Origin: Rhodoblastus acidophilus
GTDB taxonomy: Bacteria > Pseudomonadota > Alphaproteobacteria > Rhizobiales > Beijerinckiaceae
DNA: 64,000 nt
Reading direction: 5' to 3'
NCBI RefSeq assembly: GCF_009720655.1
Contig: NZ_WNKS01000015.1
Span: 1-64,000 of the forward strand
Shown here: in pieces, positions 20,932-30,297 of the stretch
Layout: the number at the start of each line of letters is the position of its first letter
How positions within the stretch are numbered: position 1 is the first letter of the stretch
The notes under the pieces: model-generated
The model's input: the letters and a program-made list of their open reading frames with translations, nothing else
Database searches by the model: none
What the model was told of the DNA's origin: nothing
Translations under genes and position numbers: made by a program

Positions 20932-22658
20932 GCGGCGGCCTCCCGCTGACGGTCGCTCTCTTCCACCAGGGCGATGAACGCGTCCTCCAGCGTCGGATTC
21001 GGCATTTTTTCCGAGCGCACGCGCGCCTGCAATTCCTCTGGCGCGCCGGTGGCGATGGCCTTGCCTCGATAGATCAGCGCGACGCGGTCGCAATATTCCG
21101 CCTCGTCCATGAAATGGGTGGTCACCATCACCGTCACCCCGCGCCCGACCATGGCGTTGATGGTCGCCCAGAATTCGCGCCGGGTGAGCGGGTCGACGCC
21201 GGAGGTCGGTTCGTCGAGGAACAGCACGGGCGGTTCGTGCATGATCGCGGCGGCCAGCGCGAGGCGTTGTTTAAAGCCAAGCGGAAGGCCGCCGGCATTG
21301 GCGTTGAGATGCGGCGTGAGGTCGAAGGCGTCGACAACGCGGGCGACCGCGTCGCGGCGCCTGGCGCCGGAAAGCCCATAGGCGCCAGCAAAAAATTCCA
21401 GGTTTTGCCGCACGCTGAGATCGCCGTAGAGCGAAAATTTCTGCGCCATGTAGCCAAGCCGCGCGCGCGCGGCCGAGGGCGCCTTGGCGAGATCAAGCCC
21501 GTCCACCAGCGCCGCGCCTTCGCTGGGCCGCAGCAGCCCGCACATCATCTTGAAGGTCGTGGATTTGCCGGCGCCATTGGGGCCGAGCAGGCCAAAAATC
21601 TCGCCGCGATGGATGCGGAACGTGATGTGATCCGCAGCCGTAAAATCGCCGAAGCGGCGCGTCAAACCCCTGGCCTCCACGGAGGGCGCGTCGGTCTCGT
21701 CCACGGGCCGGCGCGCCTGCGCCGACAGCGTGCGTTTTGAGGCGCCGCCGAGCATGGCGACGAAGGCGTCCTCGAAACGCGGCGCTGTCGCGACGATTTC
21801 GACCGGAGCGGCGACGCCCAGAATTTCAGGCGTCGGCGGGGGCGCGCCTTGCGCCGTCACAAGGCGAATGGTTTGGCCCTGCATCACACCGTCGACAATG
21901 TCCGGATTTTGCAGCGCCCGCGCCAGGCCCTCGCGGCGCTCGGCGCCGGCGCCTCGTGCGTAAAACACGCGGCCGGCCATGGTCGCGGTCATCGCCTTGG
22001 GATCGCCCTGGTAGAGCACGCGGCCCGCGTTCATCACGATCACCTCGGCGCAATTTTCGGCTTCGTCGAGATAGGCCGTGCTCCAGACCACACCCACCCC
22101 TTCGCCGATCAGGGTATAAACCATGCGCCAGAGTTCGCGGCGCGAGATCGGATCGACGCCGACGCTGGGCTCATCGAGCAACAAAAGTTTTGGCGAGCGC
22201 AGCATGGCGCAGGCGAGTCCGAGTTTTTGCTTCATGCCCCCGGACAGCGCGCCCGCGAGCCGGTTGGTGAACCGGGCCAGATCGGTGAAGGCGAGCAGGC
22301 GCTCGAACGTGTCCTTGCGTTGCGGATCCACCACGCCGCGCAGGTCGGCGTAGAGGGTGAGGTTCTCCATGACGGTGAGGTCTTCGTAGAGACCGAATTT
22401 TTGCGGCATGTAGCCGATCACGTCGCGGATCGGCTCGGGAGTGTCGCGGGTGTCGAAGCCGCAGGTTTTGATGACGCCGTCGCTCGGCGTCAGCAGCGCC
22501 GCCATCAGGCGGATCAGCGTGGTTTTTCCCGCGCCGTCGGGGCCGACCAGCCCGGTCACCTGGTTCGATTTTATCTGCGTCGTCAGACCGTCGATCGCAG
22601 CGGGACCGCTGGCGTCAAAATTCTTGACCAGTCCGTCGATCGCGACCAGCGTGGTCAT
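20928..22658 (-). CDS. ybhF: Duplicated ABC ATPase, YbhF-like
   Basis: A 576-residue protein with two complete ATP-binding cassettes in one chain. The first Walker A is GPDGAGKTT with signature LSGGMKQKLGLA; the second is GPNGAGKST. The second signature region reads GGLPLGFKQRLALA, departing from LSGGQ, so the two sites may not be equivalent. Length and double-domain build match E. coli YbhF (578). The start overlaps the ybhG stop (ATGA). It powers the YbhS/YbhR channel; in E. coli the system is linked to cation and drug export. Confidence 0.92.
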   Translation of the reverse strand: MTTLVAIDGLVKNFDASGPAAIDGLTTQIKSNQVTGLVGPDGAGKTTLIRLMAALLTPSDGVIKTCGFDTRDTPEPIRDVIGYMPQKFGLYEDLTVMENLTLYADLRGVVDPQRKDTFERLLAFTDLARFTNRLAGALSGGMKQKLGLACAMLRSPKLLLLDEPSVGVDPISRRELWRMVYTLIGEGVGVVWSTAYLDEAENCAEVIVMNAGRVLYQGDPKAMTATMAGRVFYARGAGAERREGLARALQNPDIVDGVMQGQTIRLVTAQGAPPPTPEILGVAAPVEIVATAPRFEDAFVAMLGGASKRTLSAQARRPVDETDAPSVEARGLTRRFGDFTAADHITFRIHRGEIFGLLGPNGAGKSTTFKMMCGLLRPSEGAALVDGLDLAKAPSAARARLGYMAQKFSLYGDLSVRQNLEFFAGAYGLSGARRRDAVARVVDAFDLTPHLNANAGGLPLGFKQRLALAAAIMHEPPVLFLDEPTSGVDPLTRREFWATINAMVGRGVTVMVTTHFMDEAEYCDRVALIYRGKAIATGAPEELQARVRSEKMPNPTLEDAFIALVEESDRQREAAA

Positions 22659-23659
22659 TGGGACGATCCCTGCGGCGCCGGTTCCGCGACCGCGATCGTC
22701 ATCGGCATGCCTTGTCGCAGCACGCCCTCGGGATCGTCGGCGACGATGCGGAGGCGATAGACCAGCGCGGTGCGCAATTCGCGCGTCTCCACCGTTTTTG
22801 GCGTGAATTCGGCTGTCGTCGAGATAAAGCCGATCCGGCCCTTCAGCGGTTTTATGCTCGGCGTGTCCGTGCGCAGTTCGACCTCCTGGCCCGGCTTGAT
22901 CCGGCCGAGGTCGGGCTCGGACACATAGGAGCGCACCCAGACCGGGGTCGTCAGGCTGACGACAAAAACGGTCTCGCCGGCGTTGACGATGGCGCCGAGT
23001 TCGCGCACGCGGCTGAGGATGACCCCGTTCGCCGGCGCGAACAGGTCGGCGTCGGCGAGCTGGCGCTCGGCGATGGCGATGGCCGCGTCGCGATCGGCGA
23101 GCTGGGCGCGGGCGAGATCGATGTCCTCCTGGCGGAATCCCGCCTTCATCAGCTTTTCCGCCGCGCGCGCGGAATCCAGCTGCGCCTGCGCCTGCTTCAC
23201 CGCCTGCGTCGCGTCGTCATAGGCCTTTTGCGTCCCGGCGGCGTTTTTCAAGAGTTTTTGCGCGCGCTCGACCGTTAGCTGCATGTTGGCGAGCGACGCC
23301 TCGCGATCCGCGACATTGGCCTCGGCCTGCGAAATTTCCTCGGGCCGGTTGCCGGCCACCATTTTCGCCAGATTGGCGGCGAATTGCTCACGCTGCGCCC
23401 GCAATTGGCCGAGCGCATCGGTAAAATAGACCTTGTCCAGCGAGGCCAACTTTTTGCCCGCTTCGACCTTATCCCCCTCGTCGACGTCGAGCTGGGCGAT
23501 GCGCCCGGCGACCTTGAAGCCGAGATTGACCTGGCGGACCTCGACATTGCCTTGCAGAACCAGCGGGCCCTCGCCCTTGTGGCGCCCGCTCCACCAAAAC
23601 CCGCCGCCAGCGACGGCGAGGACGGCGATGACGACAAGGATTTTCGCGCGCGTGTTCAT
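22655..23659 (-). CDS. ybhG: HlyD-type membrane fusion protein, YbhG-like
   Basis: A 334-residue adaptor with one N-terminal membrane helix (about 6-24). A split biotinyl-lipoyl domain (QGNVEVRQVNLGFKVAGRI) is separated by a long alpha-helical hairpin rich in Ala, Gln and Glu. The ATG at 23659 overlaps the TetR stop (ATGA); the longer frame from 23761 runs into the regulator gene. It should bridge the ABC pump to an outer-membrane channel. Position and length fit E. coli YbhG. Confidence 0.9.
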   Translation of the reverse strand: MNTRAKILVVIAVLAVAGGGFWWSGRHKGEGPLVLQGNVEVRQVNLGFKVAGRIAQLDVDEGDKVEAGKKLASLDKVYFTDALGQLRAQREQFAANLAKMVAGNRPEEISQAEANVADREASLANMQLTVERAQKLLKNAAGTQKAYDDATQAVKQAQAQLDSARAAEKLMKAGFRQEDIDLARAQLADRDAAIAIAERQLADADLFAPANGVILSRVRELGAIVNAGETVFVVSLTTPVWVRSYVSEPDLGRIKPGQEVELRTDTPSIKPLKGRIGFISTTAEFTPKTVETRELRTALVYRLRIVADDPEGVLRQGMPMTIAVAEPAPQGSSQ

Positions 23660-24297
23660 GACGTCGGCTTTCGCGCTTGAGGGGCGGACAGAATCTCGCG
23701 ATGTGTCGCCAGCAGGCCGGGCACATCGAGTTTTTCGATGGGGTCGAAGGTGGAGGTCCACAGCAGGCTGACCAGCATCGGCGCGAAGGCCAGCAGCGGC
23801 TGCCGCACCAGCGCGTCGGAGGCGAGTTCGCCGCGCTGATGGGCGCGCCGCGCGAGGCGGCGCAGCAGGTCGAGACCCGGCGTGATCACCTCGCGATGGT
23901 AGAAGGCGGCGAGTTCGGGGAAGCGCCGCCCCTCGGCGAGAATAAGCCGGGGAATTTCGCGCTTCGGCGTCGCGAGAATGTCGCGCTGGAATTTTTCGAA
24001 CAAGGCGGCGAGCATGACGTCGAACGGCGCGTCGGTCTTTTCCGCGAGCGCGGCCATTTCGGCGAAGACAGGCCCGATGGCGCCGCGCACCACCTGTTCG
24101 AACAGATCCTGCTTGTCGCGGAAGAACAGGTAGATCGTGCCCTTGGCGACGCCGGCGGCGGCGACGATGTCGTCAAGCCGGGCGGCGGCGAAACCCTGGC
24201 TGACGAAGGCGTCGAGCGCCGCATCGAGGATCGCCTGCCGACGCGCCTCGGAAGCCGCTTCGCGCTTGTTGCGCCTATGGGGAGGAGCGCCGACCAT
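23656..24297 (-). CDS. cecR: TetR family regulator, CecR-like
   Basis: A 213-residue TetR repressor heading the exporter operon. The DNA-binding domain is at residues 18-62 (ARRQAILDAALDAFVSQGF, then GVAKGTIYLFFRDKQDLF); the C-terminal domain is ligand-binding and variable. It is first in the order regulator-ybhG-ybhF-ybhS-ybhR, the arrangement of E. coli cecR (ybiH). An inverted repeat directly before the start codon (24306-24332) is the probable operator, giving negative autoregulation of the whole operon. Confidence 0.88.
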   Translation of the reverse strand: MVGAPPHRRNKREAASEARRQAILDAALDAFVSQGFAAARLDDIVAAAGVAKGTIYLFFRDKQDLFEQVVRGAIGPVFAEMAALAEKTDAPFDVMLAALFEKFQRDILATPKREIPRLILAEGRRFPELAAFYHREVITPGLDLLRRLARRAHQRGELASDALVRQPLLAFAPMLVSLLWTSTFDPIEKLDVPGLLATHREILSAPQARKPTS

Positions 24298-24305
24298 TTT
24301 GGTAT

Positions 24306-24332
24306 TTGACTGACTTCCCAGTCATTTGTCAA
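24306..24332. promoter_or_regulatory. Probable CecR/TetR operator
   Basis: TTGAC-TGAC-ttccca-GTCA-ttt-GTCAA: nested inverted repeats 9 to 35 bp upstream of the regulator start. Size and symmetry are typical for a TetR-family operator overlapping the operon promoter. Confidence 0.65.
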
Positions 24333-24623
24333 GCTCTTTTCGGGGCAAGGCTGAAGCGGGCGGCGCCTTGCAAGCGAGATCATGACGAAATTGCGTCCGC
24401 CCGCTTGCGAGCGGCGCAGTCTTGTGCAACATTATGTCGCAGGAAGAGCGATCAATAGTTAAGCTTGGCAAGTTCCAAGCCAGATCGCCTCAAATCCGGT
24501 TTCCCAAAGCTCAGTATAGTGCGGCAAATCGCCGCTGTTTGTTCCGCATGGCAGGCGTGAGTAAATACCGTATCTCGCGCGCCGCGATCTCCACTACATA
24601 AAACTCAACAAATGGAGATTCCC
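24333..24623. other. Intergenic region upstream of small exported-protein gene
   Basis: About 290 bp with no supportable gene. It holds the far side of the cecR promoter region and the upstream sequence of the gene at 24624, whose GGAG site is at 24614-24617. Confidence 0.45.
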
Positions 24624-24983
24624 ATGCGACGCATCCTGTTGACGACTGTGCTCGCCCTCGTGGCGGCCCCCGCCTTCGCCGGTCCGAAGTTCAAGACCGC
24701 CATCGTCGGATCGGAGCCGGCGCTGCTCTGCCAGACCCGCACGCAGATCCTGACCTACCAGCTCAACCGGCTGAACGACCCGATCAAGGCCGAAACCGCC
24801 CGCGTGCATTGCGCGCAGCTGGCGCCGGGCGCCAAGGTGGCGCTGATCTACCTGTATGGCGACGAGATCGCCGGCGCCCACATGGTTCAGGTGCGTCCGC
24901 TGCACAAGCCCGACGCCAAGATTGGCTACGCGCTGACCAGCGCCTTCTCGATCGCCCAGGACGTGGCGCGCGCCGCCGACTAA
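24624..24983 (+). CDS. Small exported protein of unknown function
   Basis: A 119-residue protein that I do not recognise. A clear signal peptide (MRRILLTTVLALVAAPAFAG) is followed by a mature domain of about 100 residues with two cysteines (in LLCQT and VHCAQ) that may pair. GGAG at 24614-24617 favours the ATG at 24624 over the one at 24612. The gene stands alone and is closed by a strong intrinsic terminator, so it is likely expressed as a monocistronic message. Confidence 0.7.
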   Translation: MRRILLTTVLALVAAPAFAGPKFKTAIVGSEPALLCQTRTQILTYQLNRLNDPIKAETARVHCAQLAPGAKVALIYLYGDEIAGAHMVQVRPLHKPDAKIGYALTSAFSIAQDVARAAD

Positions 24984-25003
24984 GCGATCCCTTGCCTTCC
25001 CTT

Positions 25004-25040
25004 ATGCCGCAGGCCGCCCCAGCCTGCGGCATTTTCTTTT
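25004..25040 (+). terminator. Intrinsic terminator
   Basis: ATGCCGCAGGC / GCCTGCGGCAT, an 11-bp perfect stem with a 7-nt loop followed by TTTTCTTTT, 20 bp after the stop of the small exported-protein gene. This is a textbook rho-independent terminator. Confidence 0.92.
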
Positions 25041-25252
25041 GCGCCGCCGGAAAGAAAAGGCCTGGGTCACGCGGACCCAGGCCTCACCACACATCGGCAA
25101 ATACGCGCCGACCGGAAGAGAATATCCGCTTCCGCCTTATCGAAGGGTAAAGGCTCTCGCCCTCCCGTATCGGCCGCGAAGCCAGAAGCTTCACGCAAAC
25201 GTCATCTTGTTGATAGACTGCTCGCGCGCCAGGCGCATGCGAGGGAATTGAC

Positions 25253-26419
25253 GTGAAGATAGCCATTGCAGGAATGGGGTATGTCGGCCTGGCCAATGCG
25301 GTCCTGCTCGCCCAGTCGCATGACGTCGTGGTGCGCGACGTCGTCGCCGAAAAGGTGGAGCTGCTGAACCGGGGCGAGGCGCCCTTCGTCGATGCGGAAT
25401 TGCAGGACTGGCTCAGGCGCAGAAAGCTCAACCTGCGGGCGACGCTGGACGCTGTGGACGCTTACGCGGGCGCGGACTATGTCATCATCGCCACCCCCAC
25501 CGACTACGATCCCAAAACCAATTTCTTCGACACCTCCTCGGTCGAGGCTACGATCGGCGAGGTGCTGAACATCAACCCCAACGCCATCATGGTGGTGAAA
25601 TCGACCGTGCCCGTCGGTTTTACGCGCGCCATGCGCGAGTTTTTCGCAACCGAAAACCTGATCTTCTCGCCGGAATTTTTGCGCGAAGGGCGGGCGCTCC
25701 ACGACAATCTGCATCCCTCGCGCATCGTCGTCGGCGAGGTTTCGGAACGCGCGAAAACATTCGCGGATATGTTGAAAGCCGGGTCGCTGGAGCCGGAGGC
25801 GCCGGTCATCCTGGCCCATTCCGACGAGGCCGAAGCCATAAAACTGTTCGCCAACACGTTTCTGGCGATGCGGGTGTCCTATTTCAACGAACTCGACTCC
25901 TACGCGATGACGCGCGGTCTCGACTCGCGCCAGATCATCGACGGCGTCTGCCTCGATCCGCGCATCGGCGCGCATTACAACAATCCCTCCTTCGGCTACG
26001 GCGGCTATTGCCTGCCCAAGGACACCAAGCAATTGCTGGCCAATTACTCCGACGTGCCGCAGACGCTGATCCGCGCCATCGTCGATTCCAACACGATGCG
26101 GAAGGATTTCATCGCCGAGGACATCGTCCGCCGCAATCCTGGGGTCGTCGGGGTTTACAGGCTGATCATGAAGGCGGGCTCCGACAATTTCCGCTCGTCG
26201 AGCATCCAGGGCATCATGAAGCGGATCAAGGGCAAGGGCATCGAAGTCATCATTTACGAGCCCATGCTCAAACAGGACGAGTTTTTCCGCTCGCGCGTGG
26301 TTCGCGACCTCGACGCCTTCAAGCAGGAGGCCGACCTCATCCTCTGCAACCGCCGCAGCCCGGCGCTCGCCGACGTCGCCGCCAAGGTTTACACGCGCGA
26401 TCTCTTTGAATCCGATTGA
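25253..26419 (+). CDS. ugd: UDP-glucose 6-dehydrogenase
   Basis: A 388-residue NAD-dependent enzyme oxidising UDP-glucose twice to UDP-glucuronate, a precursor of acidic surface polysaccharides. The Rossmann motif is GMGYVG (7-12), the middle domain has [12 protein letters not shown], and [11 protein letters not shown] carries catalytic Cys253. The 388-residue length matches the compact E. coli-type enzyme. It stands alone, far from the glycosyltransferase cluster at 51-58 kb that could use its product. The last codons and stop are the first unit of a 19-bp tandem repeat. Confidence 0.95.
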   Translation: MKIAIAGMGYVGLANAVLLAQSHDVVVRDVVAEKVELLNRGEAPFVDAELQDWLRRRKLNLRATLDAVDAYAGADYVIIATPTDYDPKTNFFDTSSVEATIGEVLNINPNAIMVVKSTVPVGFTRAMREFFATENLIFSPEFLREGRALHDNLHPSRIVVGEVSERAKTFADMLKAGSLEPEAPVILAHSDEAEAIKLFANTFLAMRVSYFNELDSYAMTRGLDSRQIIDGVCLDPRIGAHYNNPSFGYGGYCLPKDTKQLLANYSDVPQTLIRAIVDSNTMRKDFIAEDIVRRNPGVVGVYRLIMKAGSDNFRSSSIQGIMKRIKGKGIEVIIYEPMLKQDEFFRSRVVRDLDAFKQEADLILCNRRSPALADVAAKVYTRDLFESD

Positions 26420-26518
26420 GCTCGCTCAATCCGATTGAGCTCGCTCAATCCGATTGAGCTCGCTCAATCCGATTGAACCCGTTCAATCCGATTGAACCCG
26501 GAATCCGATTGAGCCCGG
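26411..26518. repeat. 19-bp tandem repeat starting inside the ugd stop region
   Basis: Four units of 19 bp (26411, 26430, 26449, 26468), the first three identical, then a 17-bp unit at 26487 and a partial unit at 26504. Each full unit begins TCCGATTGA, the last codons and TGA stop of ugd, and contains a TTGAGC/GCTCAA or TTGAAC/GTTCAA inverted repeat. The unit was evidently copied out of the gene end. Confidence 0.9.
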
Positions 26519-26836
26519 CTTGACGTCGCGCGAAAAGTTCATACATGAACCATATTGACCTCTGGGGGCGCTTCGACTACCTTCAGCGTCAAGGAAAAAG
26601 TTTTCGCCGGCGCGCGACATAAGCGCGCGGCGCGGGAGGAATGCCGGTTTTGTACGCCATCCGCGAAAATGGGCGCCGCGCGCGCCTCCAGAGCATTTTC
26701 GAGCGAATTGGATGCCAGTTCGCGTAGAGAAAATGCGTCAAAACAAGAAGCTAGAGCCCGTTCGGTGAACGGGAGTTCGCCGAACGGGCTCTAAGCTGCC
26801 AGCAAGCTTGAACGCTTCACATCGGGAGATTTTTGA
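26519..26836. other. Intergenic region before the beta-oxidation operon
   Basis: About 318 bp with no convincing gene. Its right half is copy 1 of the AGAGC...hairpin repeat (26690-26793). The remainder to 26836 holds the GGGAGA ribosome site of the thiolase gene at about 26823-26828. Confidence 0.5.
26690..26793 (+). repeat. AGAGC-element with terminal hairpin, copy 1
   Basis: Begins AGAGCATTTTCGAGCGAATT and ends in a hairpin with 13-bp perfect arms AGAGCCCGTTCGG / CCGAACGGGCTCT (26753-26765, 26780-26792). The same 104-bp arrangement, with scattered substitutions, is found at 46611-46714. Confidence 0.85.
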
Positions 26837-27973
26837 ATGACTCGCACCGTCATTGCGGGCTATGCGCGCTCGCCTTTCACCCTGGCGAAAAAGGGCGACC
26901 TCGTTTCGGTCCGCCCGGACGACCTCGCCGCGCAGGTGATCGCCGGCCTCATGGCGAAAACCGGCGTCAATTCCGCCGACATCGAGGACGTGCTCATGGG
27001 CTGCGCCTTCCCCGAGGGCGAGCAGGGTTTTAACGTCGCCCGCCTCGTCAGCCTGCTCGCCGGGCTGCCGAAATCGGCCGGCGGCGCCACCGTCAACCGT
27101 TTCTGCGGCTCCTCCATGTCGTCCGTTCATATCGCCGCCGGCGCGATCGCGCTGGGCGCTGGCGACGTTTTTATCTGCGGCGGCGTCGAGAGCATGACCC
27201 GCGTGCCGATGATGGGGTTCAATCCCCTTCCGAGCCCCGAGCTTTATGCGAAAATGCCCGGCGCCTATATGGGCATGGGCGAGACCGCGGAAAATGTCGC
27301 CAACAAGTGGCAGATTTCGCGGAAAGAACAGGAAGAGTTTGCCCTGCGCTCGCAACAGCGCACCGCCGCCGCCCAGGCCGCTGGCAAATTCAAGGATGAG
27401 ATCATCCCGATCAAGACGAAAAAGGGCGAAGTGTCCGTCGACGGCTGTCCGCGCCCGGACGCCACCGCCGAAGGTCTGGCCGAGCTGAAGCCGGCGTTCG
27501 ACGCGCAAGGCTCGGTGACGGCGGGCACCTCCTCGCCGCTCACCGACGGCGCCTCCGCCTGCCTCGTCTGCTCCGAGGATTACGCAAAGGCCAAGGGGTT
27601 GGAAATTCTGGCCGTGGTGAAGAGCGTGGCGGTTTGCGGCTGCGATCCCGAAATCATGGGCATCGGCCCGGTCGGCGCCACCCGCAAGGCGCTCGCGCGC
27701 GCCGGGATCGAGGCCAAGCAACTCGACGTGGTGGAGTTGAACGAGGCCTTTGCCTCGCAAAGCATCGCCTGCATGCGCGAACTCGGTCTTTCGCCGGAGC
27801 AAGTGAATCTCGACGGCGGCGCCATTGCGCTCGGCCATCCGCTCGGCGCCACCGGCGCGCGCATCGTCGGCAAGGCCGCGAGCCTGTTGAAGCGCGAGAA
27901 CGGCAAATATGCGCTGGCGACCCAGTGCATCGGCGGCGGCCAGGGCATCGCCACCATTCTGGAGGCGGTGTGA
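26837..27973 (+). CDS. Acetyl-CoA C-acyltransferase (thiolase)
   Basis: A 378-residue type I thiolase that cleaves 3-ketoacyl-CoA with CoA in the last step of beta-oxidation. It contains the nucleophile Cys90 in NRFCGSS, the NEAFA motif, GHPLGATGAR and the C-terminal CIGGGQG with the second cysteine. Its stop overlaps the start of the HCDH-ECH gene (TGATG), as in fadAB-type operons. The family also includes biosynthetic acetoacetyl-CoA thiolases, but the neighbours favour fatty-acid degradation (FadA-like). Confidence 0.92.
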   Translation: MTRTVIAGYARSPFTLAKKGDLVSVRPDDLAAQVIAGLMAKTGVNSADIEDVLMGCAFPEGEQGFNVARLVSLLAGLPKSAGGATVNRFCGSSMSSVHIAAGAIALGAGDVFICGGVESMTRVPMMGFNPLPSPELYAKMPGAYMGMGETAENVANKWQISRKEQEEFALRSQQRTAAAQAAGKFKDEIIPIKTKKGEVSVDGCPRPDATAEGLAELKPAFDAQGSVTAGTSSPLTDGASACLVCSEDYAKAKGLEILAVVKSVAVCGCDPEIMGIGPVGATRKALARAGIEAKQLDVVELNEAFASQSIACMRELGLSPEQVNLDGGAIALGHPLGATGARIVGKAASLLKRENGKYALATQCIGGGQGIATILEAV

Positions 27974-30291
27974 TGACCATCAACAAAGTCGCCGTCATAG
28001 GGGCCGGCGTGATGGGCGCCGGGATCGCCGCCCAAGTGGCCAATGCGGGAACGCCGGTTGTGCTGCTCGACATCGTTCCGGCGGGCGCGACAAACCGCAA
28101 TGCGGTGGCCGAGGGCGCCGTCGCCAAATTGCTGAAAACCGAGCCGGCGCCGTTCATGAGCAAGGCCGCGGCCAAGCTGATCACCACCGGAAATATCGAA
28201 GACCATCTCGAACTTTTGCGCGACTGCGACTGGATCGTCGAAGTCGTGGTGGAAAAACTTGAGGTGAAGCAGGCGCTCTACAAAAAGATCGACGCCCACA
28301 AAAAACCGGACGCGATTGTTTCGTCGAACACCTCGACCATTCCGCTGGCCACGCTGATCGCGGGCATGCCGCAAGAATTCGCGGAAAAATTCGTCATCAC
28401 CCACTTCTTCAATCCGCCGCGCTACATGCGCCTGCTGGAACTGGTGACGAGCGACAAGAACAGCGCCGATACGGTGAAAAAAATCACCGATTTCTGCGAC
28501 TACAAGCTCGGCAAGGGCGTGGTGGTCTGCAAGGACCGGCCGGGCTTCATCGCCAACCGACTCGGCGTCTATTGGCTGCAATCGGCCGTGGTGCTGGCCT
28601 TCGAGCACGGACTGCAAGTCGAGGAAGCCGACGCGATCATCGGCAAGCCGCTTGGCATACCGAAAACCGGCGTGTTTGGCCTGCTCGACCTGATCGGCCT
28701 CGACCTGATGCCGCACATCAACGCCAGCATGGCTTCGGCGCTGCCCTCGACCGACCCGTTCCACGGCATGAACAAGCCGCTGCCGCTGGTCGAGCGCATG
28801 ATTAGGGACGGCTATACCGGGCGAAAGGGCAAGGGCGGTTTTTACCGGCTCAATCGCGAGAAGGGCAAGCTGAAGGAGGCGCTCGACCTCCAGACCGGCG
28901 ACTATCGCGCGCAGAAAAGAATGCGGGTCGACGCCGTGACCGACGCCGGCAGGGATCTGAAGAAACTGTTCACGCACGACAGCGAGCATGGCCGCTACGC
29001 CTGGGATGTCGCGCGCAAAACCCTGACCTATGCGGCGGCGCTGGTCGGCGACGCGGCCGACGACATTGTCTCCATCGACGAGGCCATGCGCCTTGGCTAT
29101 GCGTGGAAATGGGGCCCGTTCGAGCTGCTCGACAAGATCGGCGTCGACTGGTTCGTCTCAAAACTGGAGGAGGCGGGTTGCCTCGTGCCGCCGATCCTGC
29201 AAGCGGCGCGCGGAAAGACTTTTTACCGCATCGAGAACGGCAAGCGCCAGGCGCTCACGCTGTCAGGCGATTACGTCACGCTGGAGCGCCGCGAGGGCGT
29301 CTTGTTGCTCGCCGACATCAAACTCACGCAAAAGCCGGTGCTGAAAAACGGCTCGGCTTCGGTGTGGGACATTGGCGACGGCGTGCTGTGTTTCGAGTTC
29401 ACCAGCATCATGAACTCGCTCGACGCCGATATCGTCATGCTGCTGAACCAGACCGTGCAGCTGGTGCAATCCAAGTACAAGGCGCTGGTGATCTACAACG
29501 AGGGCAGCAATTTCACCGTCGGCGCGAATTTGGGCCTCGCTCTTTTCGCCGCAAACATCGCGGCCTGGACCGAAATCGAGCAATTGGTGGGGCTCGGCCA
29601 GTTCGCCTACAAGGGCCTGAAATACGCGCCCTTCCCGGTGGTCGGCGCGCCCTCGGGCATGGCGCTGGGCGGCGGCTGTGAAATCCTGCTGCACTGTTCC
29701 GCGATCCAGGCCCATGCCGAGAGCTATATCGGCCTTGTCGAAGTCGGCGTCGGGCTGATCCCCGCCTGGGGCGGCTGCAAGGAATTTTTGGCGCGCTGGC
29801 AGGCCAACACAAAAATGCCCAAGGGGCCCATGCCCTCCGTCGCGCAGGTGTTCGAATACATCAGCACGGCGCGCGTGGCGAAGTCTGCCGCCGAAGCCCG
29901 CGAAATGATGATCCTGCGCGATGGCGACGGCATCACCATGAACCGCGACCGCCTGCTGTTCGACGCCAAGGCCAAGGCGCTCAAAATGGCGGAAAACTAC
30001 AAGCCGCCGGCGCCGCCAACCTATCGCCTGCCCGGTCTCTCGGGAAAACTGGCGCTGAAAATGGCGGTCGACAGTTTCGCCAAAATGGGCAAGGCGACCA
30101 AACACGACGTGGTCGTCTCCGACGTGCTCGCCGACATCCTCACCGGCGGCGACGTCGAATATTTCGACGAACTGAGCGAGGACAAGCTCCTCGAACTCGA
30201 ACGGAAAAACTTCATGCGCCTGGTGCGCAATCCCGACAGCATGGCGCGGGTCGAGCACATGCTCGAAACCGGCAAGCCGCTCCGCAATTGA
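27973..30291 (+). CDS. 3-hydroxyacyl-CoA dehydrogenase / enoyl-CoA hydratase fusion
   Basis: A 772-residue bifunctional beta-oxidation enzyme. The dehydrogenase half comes first (NAD motif GAGVMGAGIAAQ, 10-21; SSNTSTIPL and HFFNPP downstream) and the hydratase half last (NEGSNFTVGANLG, then GMALGGGCEILL, the oxyanion-hole region). This is the reverse of E. coli FadB, where the hydratase is N-terminal, and resembles the FadN arrangement. The ATG at 27973 overlaps the thiolase stop. It should work with the thiolase and the acyl-CoA dehydrogenase that flank it. Confidence 0.92.
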   Translation: MTINKVAVIGAGVMGAGIAAQVANAGTPVVLLDIVPAGATNRNAVAEGAVAKLLKTEPAPFMSKAAAKLITTGNIEDHLELLRDCDWIVEVVVEKLEVKQALYKKIDAHKKPDAIVSSNTSTIPLATLIAGMPQEFAEKFVITHFFNPPRYMRLLELVTSDKNSADTVKKITDFCDYKLGKGVVVCKDRPGFIANRLGVYWLQSAVVLAFEHGLQVEEADAIIGKPLGIPKTGVFGLLDLIGLDLMPHINASMASALPSTDPFHGMNKPLPLVERMIRDGYTGRKGKGGFYRLNREKGKLKEALDLQTGDYRAQKRMRVDAVTDAGRDLKKLFTHDSEHGRYAWDVARKTLTYAAALVGDAADDIVSIDEAMRLGYAWKWGPFELLDKIGVDWFVSKLEEAGCLVPPILQAARGKTFYRIENGKRQALTLSGDYVTLERREGVLLLADIKLTQKPVLKNGSASVWDIGDGVLCFEFTSIMNSLDADIVMLLNQTVQLVQSKYKALVIYNEGSNFTVGANLGLALFAANIAAWTEIEQLVGLGQFAYKGLKYAPFPVVGAPSGMALGGGCEILLHCSAIQAHAESYIGLVEVGVGLIPAWGGCKEFLARWQANTKMPKGPMPSVAQVFEYISTARVAKSAAEAREMMILRDGDGITMNRDRLLFDAKAKALKMAENYKPPAPPTYRLPGLSGKLALKMAVDSFAKMGKATKHDVVVSDVLADILTGGDVEYFDELSEDKLLELERKNFMRLVRNPDSMARVEHMLETGKPLRN

Positions 30292-30297
30292 ATGTTT

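Noticed and set aside
26411-26518. CRISPR array
   Set aside because: Units are 19 bp with no unique spacers; it is a simple tandem repeat.
26555-26794. 79-codon plus-strand frame before the thiolase gene
   Set aside because: Most of it lies in the AGAGC hairpin repeat and it has no ribosome site or family resemblance.
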